A DNA stretch of 44,331 nucleotides from positions 1 to 44,331 of the forward strand of contig JAKSMW010000015.1 of NCBI GenBank assembly GCA_024400395.1, written 5' to 3'. The notes under the pieces are model-generated. The model did no database searches. It saw only the letters and a list, made by a program, of their open reading frames with translations, and was not told the origin of the DNA. This document shows, one piece after another, positions 24,310 through 33,841 of the stretch. The DNA is from Bacteroidales bacterium. GTDB taxonomy: Bacteria > Bacteroidota > Bacteroidia > Bacteroidales > F082. The stretch's first letter is position 1. Each line of letters starts with the position of its first letter. A program made the translations under genes and the position numbers.

Positions 24310-25779
24310 ATGGTAGTATTAATAAAGGTCTTGCAACTGGTTCTCGCGCTCTCTATCCTCGTGATTATCCACGAGTTCGGGCATTTCATAGCATCAAGGA
24401 TATTTGGAATCAGGGTCGAAAAATTCTATATGTTTTTCGACACAAAATTCTCGATTTTCAGATGCAAAAAGGTGAACGGGAAGTGGCGTTTCAAATTTTT
24501 CCAGAAGAATGAGCCTGAAAAATACAACACCATAGAGAACATCGACCCGGTAACAAAAAAGAAATCATACACTTACGAGCCGATAGACCTGAACACGCTT
24601 CCGGACGACGACTGGCGCAGAGCCGAAGACACCACCGAGTTCGGTCTCGGCTGGATTCCGCTCGGCGGCTACTGCAAGATTGCGGGGATGATTGACGAGT
24701 CGATGGACCAGGCGCAGATGGCACAAGAGCCGAAACCGTGGGAGTTCCGCACCAAACCGGCATGGCAACGACTCATCGTCATGGTCGGCGGCGTGCTTAT
24801 GAACGTAGTGCTGGCCATCCTCGTCTATATCGGACTCACGGCAAGCTACGGCGAACAATACCTTTCAACGGCAGAGGTCAACAAAAACGGAATCACCGTT
24901 GACAGCCTCGGATATTCATTCGGACTGCGCGACGGCGACAAAATCGTCTCCGTTGACGGAAAATACATCGAGAATTTCTATAAAATCCCGATGGAACTCA
25001 TCCTCGAAAAGACGCAATACATTGAAGTTGAACGCGATGGCAGGGTAATGAAAGCGTATCTTCCGGACGACGCGGTGAGGAACCTCCTCAAACATCAGAC
25101 GTCGTTCATTGACTTCAGGATCCCGTTCATCGTCGGCGAAGTGCTTGAAGGCGAGGCCGCCGAAAAGTCAGGATTGCTCGCAGGCGACAGAATCATCAAG
25201 GTTGACGACAGCCTCACGCTTTACTTCAACGACTTCAGGAAACAAATCGTGAGACACAAGAACCAGGAAGTCAGTCTGACAGTGTTGAGAGGAGCGGACA
25301 CCGTCGTCATGCAGGTAGCCGTGCCTGAAAACGGCCTCATCGGGGTGCGCAACCAATTGACATTGAATTTCTCCACAAAAGAATATACATTCTGGCAGGC
25401 GATACCGCACGGATTCGTGAAGACGTTCACCGAAATCGGCGACTATTGGAAGCAGCTGAAACTCATCTTCAACCCGAGCACCGGCGCTTACGAGAGCCTC
25501 GGCGGATTCATCGCCATAGGCAGCATCTTCCCCGACTCTTTCCAATGGCAGCAGTTCTGGCGTCTGACGGCGTTGCTGTCGATCATCCTTGCTGTGATGA
25601 ACATCCTGCCGATACCCGGACTTGACGGCGGACACGTCCTTTTCCTCCTCTACGAGGTGATAACGCGCCGCAAGCCGAGCGACAAATTCCTTGAAAAAGC
25701 TACAACGATAGGTTTCATATTCCTTCTGCTTCTTTTGATTTACGCCAACGGAAATGATATTGTCAAACTGTTCAGGTGA
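24310..25779 (+). CDS. rseP: Site-2 protease RseP
   Basis: An intramembrane zinc protease that cuts membrane-anchored regulators, such as anti-sigma factors, after a first cut by another protease. The 489-residue protein has the HEFGH zinc motif in the first helix (IIHEFGHFIASRIFG, about residue 21) and the second ligand region NILPIPGLDGGHVLF near residue 435. Two PDZ domains lie between (about 205-265 and 275-350). Four membrane segments are visible. It is longer than the E. coli protein by an insertion at about 45-110, common in Bacteroidota. The substrate is unknown, and no anti-sigma gene is in the window. Confidence 0.95.
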   Translation: MVVLIKVLQLVLALSILVIIHEFGHFIASRIFGIRVEKFYMFFDTKFSIFRCKKVNGKWRFKFFQKNEPEKYNTIENIDPVTKKKSYTYEPIDLNTLPDDDWRRAEDTTEFGLGWIPLGGYCKIAGMIDESMDQAQMAQEPKPWEFRTKPAWQRLIVMVGGVLMNVVLAILVYIGLTASYGEQYLSTAEVNKNGITVDSLGYSFGLRDGDKIVSVDGKYIENFYKIPMELILEKTQYIEVERDGRVMKAYLPDDAVRNLLKHQTSFIDFRIPFIVGEVLEGEAAEKSGLLAGDRIIKVDDSLTLYFNDFRKQIVRHKNQEVSLTVLRGADTVVMQVAVPENGLIGVRNQLTLNFSTKEYTFWQAIPHGFVKTFTEIGDYWKQLKLIFNPSTGAYESLGGFIAIGSIFPDSFQWQQFWRLTALLSIILAVMNILPIPGLDGGHVLFLLYEVITRRKPSDKFLEKATTIGFIFLLLLLIYANGNDIVKLFR

Positions 25780-25889
25780 TGCTTTCGGGAGGCTATATAT
25801 TAATAAGGTGTTGAAAAGTTGTTGAAAACTTTTGAATTTAACACAATAAACAAAATAGTATTACGTTTTTGAAAATTAAAATTATAAAC

Positions 25890-26849
25890 GTGCGAAAATT
25901 GAGAAACATAGTATTGATGATGGTTATCATATTGATGACAGCAGGGCTTCATGCCCAGCAGGCACCTATGTTTACCAATTACAGCAGGTCATACGCCGCG
26001 TTCAACCCGGGATTTTACGGTTTGAGCGAGGGTGTCAACATCAGCAGCATTTACCGTGATCAATATTCCGGTTTCGATGACTGGTCAACCGGCGAGCGGG
26101 TTTCGCCCCGTACATTCCTTATTTCCGCCGACCTTCCGATTCCGGCAATAGCCGGCGGTGTCGGTCTCTCGGTGGTGAAAGACAAGACCGGCATGGAAGA
26201 CAATGTCGGTGTCAACCTCGGTTATTCATATCATCTCGACCTCGGCTCCGGCACGTTGGGCATCGGCTTGGCCTTGAATTTGACCAACAGGTCGATTGAC
26301 TTCTCGCAGGCGAGTCCAATTGAAGAAGGCGACCCGAGCATCCCTAACAGCAAGCAGACCGACATGCTCTTCGACGGGAACTTCGGTCTGTTCTACATGA
26401 TCCCCGACCAATTTTATGTGGCGGCATCCGTCACGAATTTCCTTGAGTCAAAAGGCAAAGTCTTGGCGGCGAACGCCACCTCAAGCGCGAGTTTTGTGGG
26501 CGACCGCACGTTATATTTTGTCGCAGGATATGAGTTTCACTTCACAAATTCGTATTTCATGCTGAATCCGGAAATGTGTCTGATGAGCGACATCGCCAGC
26601 ACGCAGTTCAACATCGGGGCGAAATTGTGGTATAATGAAAAGTTTTATTTCGGCACAAATTACAGATACCAAGAGTCAGTCGCGGTCATGGCGGGCTTGA
26701 ATATCAAAGGGTTTGTGCTGTCTTACGCATACGATATCAACACGATGGGACATGGTGTGAATGGCTCTCACGAAGTGTCATTGAGTTATTGCTTCAAGCT
26801 CGACCTCGAAAAATCACCGAGAATTTACAGCAATGTCAGGTATCTGTAA
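25890..26849 (+). CDS. PorP/SprF family T9SS outer-membrane protein
   Basis: A 14-strand-type outer-membrane beta-barrel protein of the PorP/SprF family, implicated in assembly of the T9SS or gliding machinery and in anchoring some cargo. I chose the GTG at 25890, giving VRKLRNIVLMMVIILMTAGL and signal cleavage after HAQ; a TTG at 25869 and an ATG at 25917 are alternatives, the latter losing the basic n-region. The mature start QQAPMFTNYSRSYAAFNPGF is diagnostic of the family. The gene sits 121 bases before gldK, the usual place for porP, but gldK has its own promoter. Confidence 0.88.
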   Translation: MRKLRNIVLMMVIILMTAGLHAQQAPMFTNYSRSYAAFNPGFYGLSEGVNISSIYRDQYSGFDDWSTGERVSPRTFLISADLPIPAIAGGVGLSVVKDKTGMEDNVGVNLGYSYHLDLGSGTLGIGLALNLTNRSIDFSQASPIEEGDPSIPNSKQTDMLFDGNFGLFYMIPDQFYVAASVTNFLESKGKVLAANATSSASFVGDRTLYFVAGYEFHFTNSYFMLNPEMCLMSDIASTQFNIGAKLWYNEKFYFGTNYRYQESVAVMAGLNIKGFVLSYAYDINTMGHGVNGSHEVSLSYCFKLDLEKSPRIYSNVRYL

Positions 26850-26877
26850 AAATGTTGATAACTATGTTGAATTTTTT

Positions 26878-26908
26878 GTTGTGCAAAATAAAAAAAACGC
26901 TATTTTTG
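26878..26908 (+). promoter_or_regulatory. Promoter of the gldKLMN operon
   Basis: GTTG (26878-26881), a 19-base spacer and TATTTTTG (26901-26908) match the Bacteroidota consensus. Transcription would start near 26915, 56 bases before gldK. Confidence 0.65.
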
Positions 26909-26970
26909 GCGCGATTTATTTTAGATATTGAAATATAGGTAAAAACAAATAATAAACTATCGACAATAAG

Positions 26971-28350
26971 ATGAAAAAGTTCGTTTTATTATGCCTCATA
27001 GCCGTTGTCTTCGCCAGCTGTACAAGTACTAATCATGGTGAATTGGTAGGTGTCAGGAAGAAGTCAAAACCATTTTATCAGCCAGACCCATACGGTATGG
27101 TGTTTGTGCCAATGGGAAGTTACACCATGGGTGTAGGAAGTCAGGACATCACAGCGAGCAATGTTGCGAATGCGAAAACAATATCAGTTTCGTCATTCTA
27201 CATGGATGAGACCGAAATCACAAACAACGAATACCGTGAGTTCGTGTATTATGTCCGCGACTCCATAGCGAGAAGACTTCTCGGAGAGGTCAACCAGGAT
27301 TTTCTTATCACTGAAAATTCGAAGACGGGTGAGGTGTATGACCCTCCGCACCTCAACTGGAAAGAGAAAATCGACTGGAAGAGCGACGAGAAGGATGTCA
27401 GAGACGCACTTGAGGAGATTTTCATTCCAGAAGAGGAGCGTTTTTACGGCAGGAAGGAAATCGACGCGAGAAAACTCATATTCGAGTATTTCTGGATTGA
27501 CCTTCACGCGGCTGCGAAAAAAGACTTCAAGAGAGAAGGATTCGGAGACGCCGCCGACTATCACAACGCCAGCTTCGCCGACCGTCCTCAAGGCATGACA
27601 AACCGTAGGTGTTACATCATCACGGAAACCATAAATGTTTATCCTGACACGTTAGCCTGGATTCACGACTACGCATATTCGTTCAACGACCCGCTGACGG
27701 AGAAATATTTCTGGCATCAGGCATACGACAACTACCCTGTAGTCGGTGTCAACTGGAATCAGGCGCGGGCATTCTGCGTGTGGCGCACGAACAAAATCAC
27801 GAACTACAATTTAAGCCAGAGGAACGCATCCATTCCTTCGGAGTTCCGTCTCCCTACGGAAGCGGAATGGGAATGGGCGGCGCGTGGCGGCAACCACCTC
27901 AACCCGTATCCGTGGGGCGGCCCTTACACACGTAACGACAGAGGATGCCTCCTCGCCAACTTCAAACCATTGCGTGGCAACTATATCTCCGACGGCGGAA
28001 GCTCGACAGTCATCGTAGGACATTACAAACCAAACGACTGGGGACTTTACGACATGGCCGGCAACGTGGCAGAATGGACAAGCAGCGCATACGACCCGGC
28101 TTCATACAACATCACATGGGACTTGGACCCGGAATATGTGTATAATGCAAAAGCAGACGAACCACCGGTGATGAAGAGAAAGGTCGTCCGCGGCGGTTCA
28201 TGGAAAGATATCGCACACTACATCCAGGTGAACACACGCAGCTATGAATACCAAGACACCGCTAAATGCTACATCGGTTTCCGCTGCGTCCAGTCATACC
28301 TCGGAAGAATGAAAGGCGACGACCCACGCAAAATGTCAAGAGTTTATTGA
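26971..28350 (+). CDS. gldK: T9SS ring lipoprotein GldK/PorK
   Basis: An outer-membrane lipoprotein that, with GldN, forms the large periplasmic ring of the type IX secretion system. Signal peptide with lipobox FASC (Cys 17). The rest has the formylglycine-generating-enzyme (FGE-sulfatase) fold: FVPMGSYTMGVGSQD near residue 47, VSSFYMDETEITNNEYREFV, then RLPTEAEWEWAARGG, LYDMAGNVAEWTSSAYD and VVRGGSWKD. The 459-residue length is typical. First gene of gldKLMN, with a 61-base gap to gldL. Confidence 0.96.
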   Translation: MKKFVLLCLIAVVFASCTSTNHGELVGVRKKSKPFYQPDPYGMVFVPMGSYTMGVGSQDITASNVANAKTISVSSFYMDETEITNNEYREFVYYVRDSIARRLLGEVNQDFLITENSKTGEVYDPPHLNWKEKIDWKSDEKDVRDALEEIFIPEEERFYGRKEIDARKLIFEYFWIDLHAAAKKDFKREGFGDAADYHNASFADRPQGMTNRRCYIITETINVYPDTLAWIHDYAYSFNDPLTEKYFWHQAYDNYPVVGVNWNQARAFCVWRTNKITNYNLSQRNASIPSEFRLPTEAEWEWAARGGNHLNPYPWGGPYTRNDRGCLLANFKPLRGNYISDGGSSTVIVGHYKPNDWGLYDMAGNVAEWTSSAYDPASYNITWDLDPEYVYNAKADEPPVMKRKVVRGGSWKDIAHYIQVNTRSYEYQDTAKCYIGFRCVQSYLGRMKGDDPRKMSRVY

Positions 28351-28411
28351 TAATTAACACATTCGTCAAAATTATAAACTAATAAAATAAAAACTTACAA
28401 AAATTGTTATC

Positions 28412-29137
28412 ATGAGCAAAATTTCGGAAATTTTAGCCGGTAAAGGCTACAAGAACTTCATGGCGAAACTTTATGGTATCGGTGCTTCAATTGTCATGAT
28501 TGGCGCATTGTTTAAACTTGAACACTTTTCTATCTTCACACCAAAAGATGCCACATACATGCTGACACTTGGCTTGATTGTGGAGGCCATCATATTCTTT
28601 TTCTCAGCTTTCGAACCACTCCATGCAGAACCAGATTGGAGCATTGTTTATCCCGAACTGTGGGACTCACTTCACGAGGGTGAAGAAAGACCAGAACAGC
28701 CAATGGTTTCGACAACAAGAAGACCGACGACGACAACGGCTCCGTCGATGAACCAGCTCGCCGAAGTGTTCGAAAAGGCGAACATAAATGAAGCTACACT
28801 GGCCAAACTCGGCGACGGCATCAACCGACTCGGCGACACAGCCAGCAAACTCGCCGACATCAGCCAGGCAGCGTCAGTGACAAGCGAATATACAAAGGCT
28901 ATGGAACAGACTGCCAAGTCAGCAGCCGCATTAGACATGCAGCTGAAGAATGCAGGTGCGATGGCCGAGACGAACAACAGACTCAACGAGTCGATGATTC
29001 AGTATATCGAAAAAATTAACGCAACAGCCAAGACACAGGAAGACCTCAACAAACAGCTGAACGAGATAACAAAGCGCATGACAGCAACGAGTGCCGTCTA
29101 TGGCAATATTCTTTCTGCAATGAATATCAAAGCCTAA
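28412..29137 (+). CDS. gldL: T9SS inner-membrane motor protein GldL
   Basis: GldL and GldM form the inner-membrane motor that uses the proton gradient to power type IX secretion (and gliding where present). The 241-residue protein has two close membrane helices (about 18-38 and 45-68), the second with the conserved glutamate in GLIVEAIIFFFSAFEP. A long cytoplasmic coiled region follows, rich in Ala, Asn and Gln (FEKANINEATLAKLGDGINR, SAAALDMQLKNAGAMAETNN). Length and layout match Bacteroidales GldL/PorL. It lies 48 bases before gldM. Confidence 0.95.
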   Translation: MSKISEILAGKGYKNFMAKLYGIGASIVMIGALFKLEHFSIFTPKDATYMLTLGLIVEAIIFFFSAFEPLHAEPDWSIVYPELWDSLHEGEERPEQPMVSTTRRPTTTTAPSMNQLAEVFEKANINEATLAKLGDGINRLGDTASKLADISQAASVTSEYTKAMEQTAKSAAALDMQLKNAGAMAETNNRLNESMIQYIEKINATAKTQEDLNKQLNEITKRMTATSAVYGNILSAMNIKA

Positions 29138-29185
29138 CGACCTTTGTTTAATTTACTTATTATTTACCTATAATAAATAAAAACT

Positions 29186-30877
29186 ATGTCAGGAGCAAAA
29201 GAAACACCAAGGCAGAAGATGATTGGTATGATGTATCTCGTCTATACCGCTCTGTTAGCCATGAACGTGTCAGCCGACATTCTCGACGCCTTCGCCATCG
29301 TCAACGACGGTCAGGAAAAGACCAATGCGAGCATTGAGTTGAAACTCGAAGAACAATATGCGGCTTTCGAACACCAATATAATAAGGAACCTGAAAAAAC
29401 ACAACTTTATTGGGATCAGGCATTGCTCATCCGCGAGAAGACGGACTCAATCGTCAACTATATCGAAAACCTCAAACTTTATCTTCTCCTCAAGACAGAA
29501 AACATCTCGATGAACGACTTATGGCATCCGAAAGATCCTGAAAAAGTCATCATTAATGATGGTACCGACACCACCGGCCGACGTATCAGTTATAAGTTTA
29601 ACTTGAGCAACATCAGTTCCAAGGACAACTATGACGCACCGACCACAATCATGATTGAAGATGAACATAAAGCGACTGAACTGAAGCATGCCATTCAGAA
29701 CTACCGTAATTTTATTGTCAATTCAGTTGAGTCGGCAGGTGTGAAAAATTATTCCAAACACGTAGGACTTCTCACCGACACCGACCTGTCAGGAGAACCA
29801 ATAAAGTATTACAACAAAGCGAAACAGGAGGTTTCGTGGGAACAGAAACACTTCGACAAGGTGATCTTCGTTGCGGAGATGGCACTTCTCAACAAGTTTG
29901 TGGGTGAGATTCAAAACACCGAATACGATGCCCTCTCGGAACTCTCAAGACAGATTGGCGCCAGCGATTTCCATTTCAACAACTTGGAAGCCAAGGTCAT
30001 GCCCAAATCAACATACGTTATTTCAGGCAGGAACTATGAAGCTGACATCTTCATCGCAGCACAGGATACGACAAAGCAATTCAATGTGAGATACTCAATG
30101 GGTGTTGACAAATTCAATGTCGAAAACACAAACGCACCAAGGATTCAGAGTGAAGGCGGTGTTGTTAAGTTGAAATTCCCGGCAGCAACTCAAGGTTTCC
30201 AGAAATACGCCGGTGTCGTAGAGGTGGTTGACCCTGTAACAGGCGAGGAGGTCCCTTATCCCTTCTCGGCAAGTTATACCGTCGCGCCGCCGTCAGCGAC
30301 AATCGCGCCTACAAAGATGATGATATTCTATCAAGGCCTCAAGAACCCTATCTCCGTGTCGGCGCCAGGTGTCGCCCACGAGAACATCCGCGTCAGCGTT
30401 TCTGATGGCGCCACCCTCTCGAACGGCGAAGCCCCAGGCACATACTTTGTTGAAGTCGCAGCGGGAACGAAGAACGTCACAGTCACAGCATCAGGCGAAC
30501 TCGATGGAACACCCGTGGTCCTCGGAAGCTATAACTTCCGCGTGAAACGCGTCCCAAGCCCCGAAGCACAGATTGCAGGCGTCTCGAGCGGCAAAGTCGC
30601 AAAAGACGATGTCCTTGCAGCTGGCGGCATCATCCCTGACATGGGCGACTTCGAATTCGGAGACTATACCTATAAGATCGTGTCATTCAAACTCTTGACC
30701 TCCATCGGTGGCGATATCAAAGAAGCCACAAACAAAGGTGGCGCGTTCAACGCTGAAACAAGGAAGTTCATCCAGAATGCAAGACACGGACAGAAGCTCC
30801 TCTTTGAGAATATCCAGGCACAAGGTCCTGACGGCGCGACACGTACGTTGAACCCTGTTAACATTGAAATCAAGTAA
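29186..30877 (+). CDS. gldM: T9SS motor and periplasmic shaft protein GldM
   Basis: GldM spans the inner membrane once and extends four periplasmic domains as a dimer towards the GldK/N ring. The N-terminal signature ETPRQKMIGMMYLVYTALLA contains the single membrane helix, followed by NVSADILDAFAIVNDG. The middle and C-terminal beta domains are visible (from about residue 220, for example PKSTYVISGRNYEADIFIAA and a C-terminal TLNPVNIEIK). The 563-residue length is slightly above the usual 510-530. The gap to gldN is 11 bases, so the two are closely coupled. Confidence 0.96.
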   Translation: MSGAKETPRQKMIGMMYLVYTALLAMNVSADILDAFAIVNDGQEKTNASIELKLEEQYAAFEHQYNKEPEKTQLYWDQALLIREKTDSIVNYIENLKLYLLLKTENISMNDLWHPKDPEKVIINDGTDTTGRRISYKFNLSNISSKDNYDAPTTIMIEDEHKATELKHAIQNYRNFIVNSVESAGVKNYSKHVGLLTDTDLSGEPIKYYNKAKQEVSWEQKHFDKVIFVAEMALLNKFVGEIQNTEYDALSELSRQIGASDFHFNNLEAKVMPKSTYVISGRNYEADIFIAAQDTTKQFNVRYSMGVDKFNVENTNAPRIQSEGGVVKLKFPAATQGFQKYAGVVEVVDPVTGEEVPYPFSASYTVAPPSATIAPTKMMIFYQGLKNPISVSAPGVAHENIRVSVSDGATLSNGEAPGTYFVEVAAGTKNVTVTASGELDGTPVVLGSYNFRVKRVPSPEAQIAGVSSGKVAKDDVLAAGGIIPDMGDFEFGDYTYKIVSFKLLTSIGGDIKEATNKGGAFNAETRKFIQNARHGQKLLFENIQAQGPDGATRTLNPVNIEIK

Positions 30878-30888
30878 ATTCAAGAAAT

Positions 30889-31800
30889 ATGAAAAGAATT
30901 ATTGCAACATTAGCTATCGCGGTTGTCTGTCTCTGCGGCGCATCAAAGGCCTCTGCTCAGATTCTCGACAAGACCTATACAGATGGCCTCTATCCTGAAC
31001 AGGGCACTGGCGTGAAAGCACCGTTGCCGTTGCCAGACGTGAGAGAAGCTGATGTCATGTGGAAAAAAAGAGTATGGCGCGAGATAGACTTCCGCCAGAA
31101 GATGAACCAGGGGTTCTACTATCCGACAGTTCCTCACCAAGACTGGAGGAACTTCATTACCGTCGTGATGGACGGCCTCAAGGAAAGAAAGATTCAGGCA
31201 TACAACGTTGAATCTACTGGTACTGACGAGCTCCTTACCCCGATTTCATATGAACAATTCATAGCCTCACAGTCGGATACATCGTACAAGACCTATAGAA
31301 GAAACTATCCGCCTTACGAGAAATACGACACCATGATAGTATCAAAGTTCGACTCGACACTGGTGAGGCGTGTCCGTATCAAGGAAGACTGGTATTTCGA
31401 CAAGCAGAGAAGTCAGCTGATGGTCCGCATAATCGCCATCTGCCCTGTGATGATGAGAGAAATCGAAGGCGGCGAAAAAATCGAAGGCGGCGAAGAAATC
31501 GAAGGCGGCAAAAAAATCGAAGGCGGCAAAAAAGAACCACTGCCTCTCTTCTGGATCCCTTACGAAAGCGCACGTGAGGTGTTCGCACGCGCCCCTTTCT
31601 TCAACAGGAGCAATTCCGCAGCACAATTCTCATACGATGAGATTTTCAGCAACCGTATGTTCGACAGTTATATCTACAAAGTGGAAAACGTCTATGACCG
31701 CAGCATTAAAGACTATGCCCAAGGCATTGACGCAATGCTTGAGTCAGAACGTATCAAACAAAGCATCATTGATTTCGAACAGAATCTTTGGGAATATTAA
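30889..31800 (+). CDS. gldN: T9SS ring protein GldN/PorN with internal 18-bp repeat
   Basis: GldN is the periplasmic partner of GldK in the T9SS ring. Signal peptide to about residue 24 (GASKASAQ). Family segments include ADVMWKKRVWREIDFRQKMN and the conserved end DRSIKDYAQGIDAMLESERI. The odd part is residues 192-215, where four copies of an 18-bp unit encode the charged repeat IEGGEK / IEGGEE / IEGGKK / IEGGKK just before PLFWIPYESAREVF. Other GldN proteins have a short variable loop here, so the repeat lengthens a loop rather than breaking the fold. Last gene of the operon, followed by a strong terminator (31827-31860). Confidence 0.95.
   Translation: MKRIIATLAIAVVCLCGASKASAQILDKTYTDGLYPEQGTGVKAPLPLPDVREADVMWKKRVWREIDFRQKMNQGFYYPTVPHQDWRNFITVVMDGLKERKIQAYNVESTGTDELLTPISYEQFIASQSDTSYKTYRRNYPPYEKYDTMIVSKFDSTLVRRVRIKEDWYFDKQRSQLMVRIIAICPVMMREIEGGEKIEGGEEIEGGKKIEGGKKEPLPLFWIPYESAREVFARAPFFNRSNSAAQFSYDEIFSNRMFDSYIYKVENVYDRSIKDYAQGIDAMLESERIKQSIIDFEQNLWEY
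31462..31533 (+). repeat. Four in-frame 18-bp repeats in gldN
   Basis: Units start at 31462, 31480, 31498 and 31516, each ATCGAAGGCGGC plus a variable hexamer (GAAAAA, GAAGAA, AAAAAA, AAAAAA). The unit is a multiple of three, so copy-number change would keep the frame. Confidence 0.95.
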
Positions 31801-31826
31801 GTTTTCTATAAATTCGTGACATAAAT

Positions 31827-31860
31827 AAAAACAGCGACTTGAAATCAAGTCGCTGTTTTT
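31827..31860. terminator. Bidirectional terminator between gldN and the RNA helicase gene
   Basis: A perfect 12-base stem (ACAGCGACTTGA / TCAAGTCGCTGT) with an AA centre is flanked by five A's on the left and five T's on the right, so it can end transcription from both converging genes. Confidence 0.9.
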
Positions 31861-31867
31861 CATTCAT

Positions 31868-33775
31868 TTAGTAACGGTATCTCCTGCCGTTTTTTCTTTC
31901 CGGTCTGTCGTCGTCAAAGCTCTTCCTTCTCTTTCTGTCGTTGCCTTTGTCCTCCTGACGGCGGCTCCTTCTTGATTCGCGGCGAGGCCTGTCGTCGAAA
32001 TCATCGAATCCGCGGTCTCTGCGGGAACGCTCCTCATGGAAACTGTCTTTCTTTTTCCTTGACTTGCGTTCAGGCATCTCAAAGTCATCGTCTCTGCGTC
32101 TTTCCCTTCTGCCTTCGTCAGACTTTCTCCTTCCGCCTCTCCTTTCGCCGCCTTCCTTCGGCTCGCCGGTCGTGATTTCAACACGGATGCCTTCAGGATT
32201 TTTGCTCGGGTCGGCAAAGCAATCAACGATGAACTTCGCCTTGTCACCGTCAACCGCCACAAACGAGAAATTCTCCATCAAATCAATGTGACCGATCTCG
32301 ATGTCCTTTGTTCTTGTGACATCATTGATCTTTCCGATAAGAATATTCGGCTTGATTCTGTCTCTTTTTCCCAAACCGAAGAAAAGACGGACCTTGTTGC
32401 TGTCGTCACGATCTTTCTTTTCCTTCTTGTCTTTTTTCTTTCCGCTTTCTGATTCATCAACATTAAGGTCTTTCGCATCTTTGTAATAATCAAGGAAGCG
32501 ATTGAAATTCAACGCAACAACGCGTGTGATGAGTTCCTCGCGTGTGAGCCAGTTGAGTTTCTTGAAGACAATAGGAAGATAGTCGTCGATGTCGTCTCTC
32601 ATGATGTCAACCTTCTCAAGGTTGTCGATATGACGGAAAAGTTGTTTTTCGCATACTTCCTGAGCTGTCGGAATCATCGCTTTTTCAAGCGGACGTCCGA
32701 GCTGTTTCTCAATCGCCTTAATCTTTGACTTCTCCTTCACATGGACGAGGCTGATGCAGATGCCGGTCTTGTCAGCGCGTCCGGTTCTGCCGCTGCGGTG
32801 GACGTAAGTGTCAATGTCATCAGGAAGATTGTAATTGATGATATGTGAAAGATTGTTGACATCAAGACCGCGGGCCGCCACGTCGGTTGCGACCAAAATC
32901 TGGATGTAACCTTGTCTGAAATGGTTCATCACGAGATCGCGGGCAGGCTGTGAAAGGTCGCCGTGCAAAGCCGAAGCGTTGTAACCGTCGTGGATGAGGT
33001 TGTCGGCGACTTCCTGTGTTTCAAGTTTCGTGCGGCAGAATACGATACCGTAAATTGACGGATAATAGTCAATGAGACGTTTCAGCGCCAAATATCTCTC
33101 ACTTGCGCGGATGAGATAATAGTTGTGTTTGACGTTGGTAGAGCCGGAGTTGCGCTGGCCGATTGAGATCCTTTTCGGGTCTTTCATGTAACGTGTAAGA
33201 ATCTTCTCCACCTCGGCCGGCATTGTAGCAGAGAAAAGAAGTGTGTTCTTTTCAGCCGGCATATATTCGAGGATGGCATCGACGTCTTCCTGGAAACCCA
33301 TGTCGAGCATCTCATCAGCTTCATCAAGGATCATCCATTCCACATTGCTGAAATCCACACGGTTACGGCGAATCATATCCTGAAGTCGTCCAGGTGTCGC
33401 CACGATAATCTGCGGTTTCTTGGCTAAATCCTTGAATTGCAATTCGATACTTGCGCCACCATAAACCGGCACAATCATTATTTCCGGCATATATTTCGCA
33501 TAGCTGCGGAGGTCTTTCGTGATTTGCATGCACAACTCACGCGTCGGGCATAAAATAAGACCTTGAATACAACGTTTACTGCCATCGATATTCTGCAAAA
33601 GCGGGAGTCCGAAAGCAGCCGTCTTGCCCGTTCCCGTCTGCGCAAGTCCCACTAAGTCAGTGCGTTGTGATAACAATATTGGAAGCACTTCCGCCTGTAT
33701 AGGCATTGGCTCTTTGAATCCTAATTCATCTATCGCCTTTAGGATTGAAGGGTTTAAGTTAAAATCTTGAAACAT
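31868..33775 (-). CDS. DEAD-box RNA helicase with DbpA-type RNA-binding domain
   Basis: An ATP-dependent RNA helicase, probably acting in ribosome assembly, mRNA turnover or cold adaptation. I start at the ATG at 33775 (MFQDFNLNPSILKAIDELGF, the Q motif region); an upstream ATG at 33796 lies within the promoter and is unlikely to be transcribed. Motifs: AQTGTGKTAAFGLP, PTRELCMQI, TPGRLQDMI, DEAD in ILDEADEMLD, LLFSATMP, VATDVAARGLDV, HRSGRTGRADKTG. Then come a DbpA-type RNA-binding domain (about 470-545, NKVRLFFGLGKRDRIKPNIL) and a tail rich in Arg, Asp and Lys. The layout is that of Bacteroidota DeaD/CsdA. Confidence 0.95.
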   Translation of the reverse strand: MFQDFNLNPSILKAIDELGFKEPMPIQAEVLPILLSQRTDLVGLAQTGTGKTAAFGLPLLQNIDGSKRCIQGLILCPTRELCMQITKDLRSYAKYMPEIMIVPVYGGASIELQFKDLAKKPQIIVATPGRLQDMIRRNRVDFSNVEWMILDEADEMLDMGFQEDVDAILEYMPAEKNTLLFSATMPAEVEKILTRYMKDPKRISIGQRNSGSTNVKHNYYLIRASERYLALKRLIDYYPSIYGIVFCRTKLETQEVADNLIHDGYNASALHGDLSQPARDLVMNHFRQGYIQILVATDVAARGLDVNNLSHIINYNLPDDIDTYVHRSGRTGRADKTGICISLVHVKEKSKIKAIEKQLGRPLEKAMIPTAQEVCEKQLFRHIDNLEKVDIMRDDIDDYLPIVFKKLNWLTREELITRVVALNFNRFLDYYKDAKDLNVDESESGKKKDKKEKKDRDDSNKVRLFFGLGKRDRIKPNILIGKINDVTRTKDIEIGHIDLMENFSFVAVDGDKAKFIVDCFADPSKNPEGIRVEITTGEPKEGGERRGGRRKSDEGRRERRRDDDFEMPERKSRKKKDSFHEERSRRDRGFDDFDDRPRRESRRSRRQEDKGNDRKRRKSFDDDRPERKNGRRYRY

Positions 33776-33793
33776 AGAATAATTTTGAGGGTG

Positions 33794-33801
33794 CAAAATT
33801 A
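33794..33801 (-). promoter_or_regulatory. Putative -7 element of the RNA helicase gene
   Basis: Minus strand TAATTTTG matches TAnnTTTG. Transcription would start near 33787, downstream of the ATG at 33796, which favours the ATG at 33775 as the start codon. Confidence 0.5.
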
Positions 33802-33814
33802 CAAAAAATTTTAT

Positions 33815-33822
33815 TATCTTTG
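33815..33822 (+). promoter_or_regulatory. Putative -7 element of the serine hydrolase gene
   Basis: TATCTTTG lies 20 bases before the ATG at 33842, back to back with the helicase promoter. No clear -33 element is seen. Confidence 0.5.
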
Positions 33823-33841
33823 CAAGATTTTTGAAACAGAA

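Noticed and set aside
33767-33841. Longer N-terminus for the serine hydrolase lipoprotein
   Set aside because: The extension starts upstream of the -7 promoter element and would destroy the signal peptide and lipobox.
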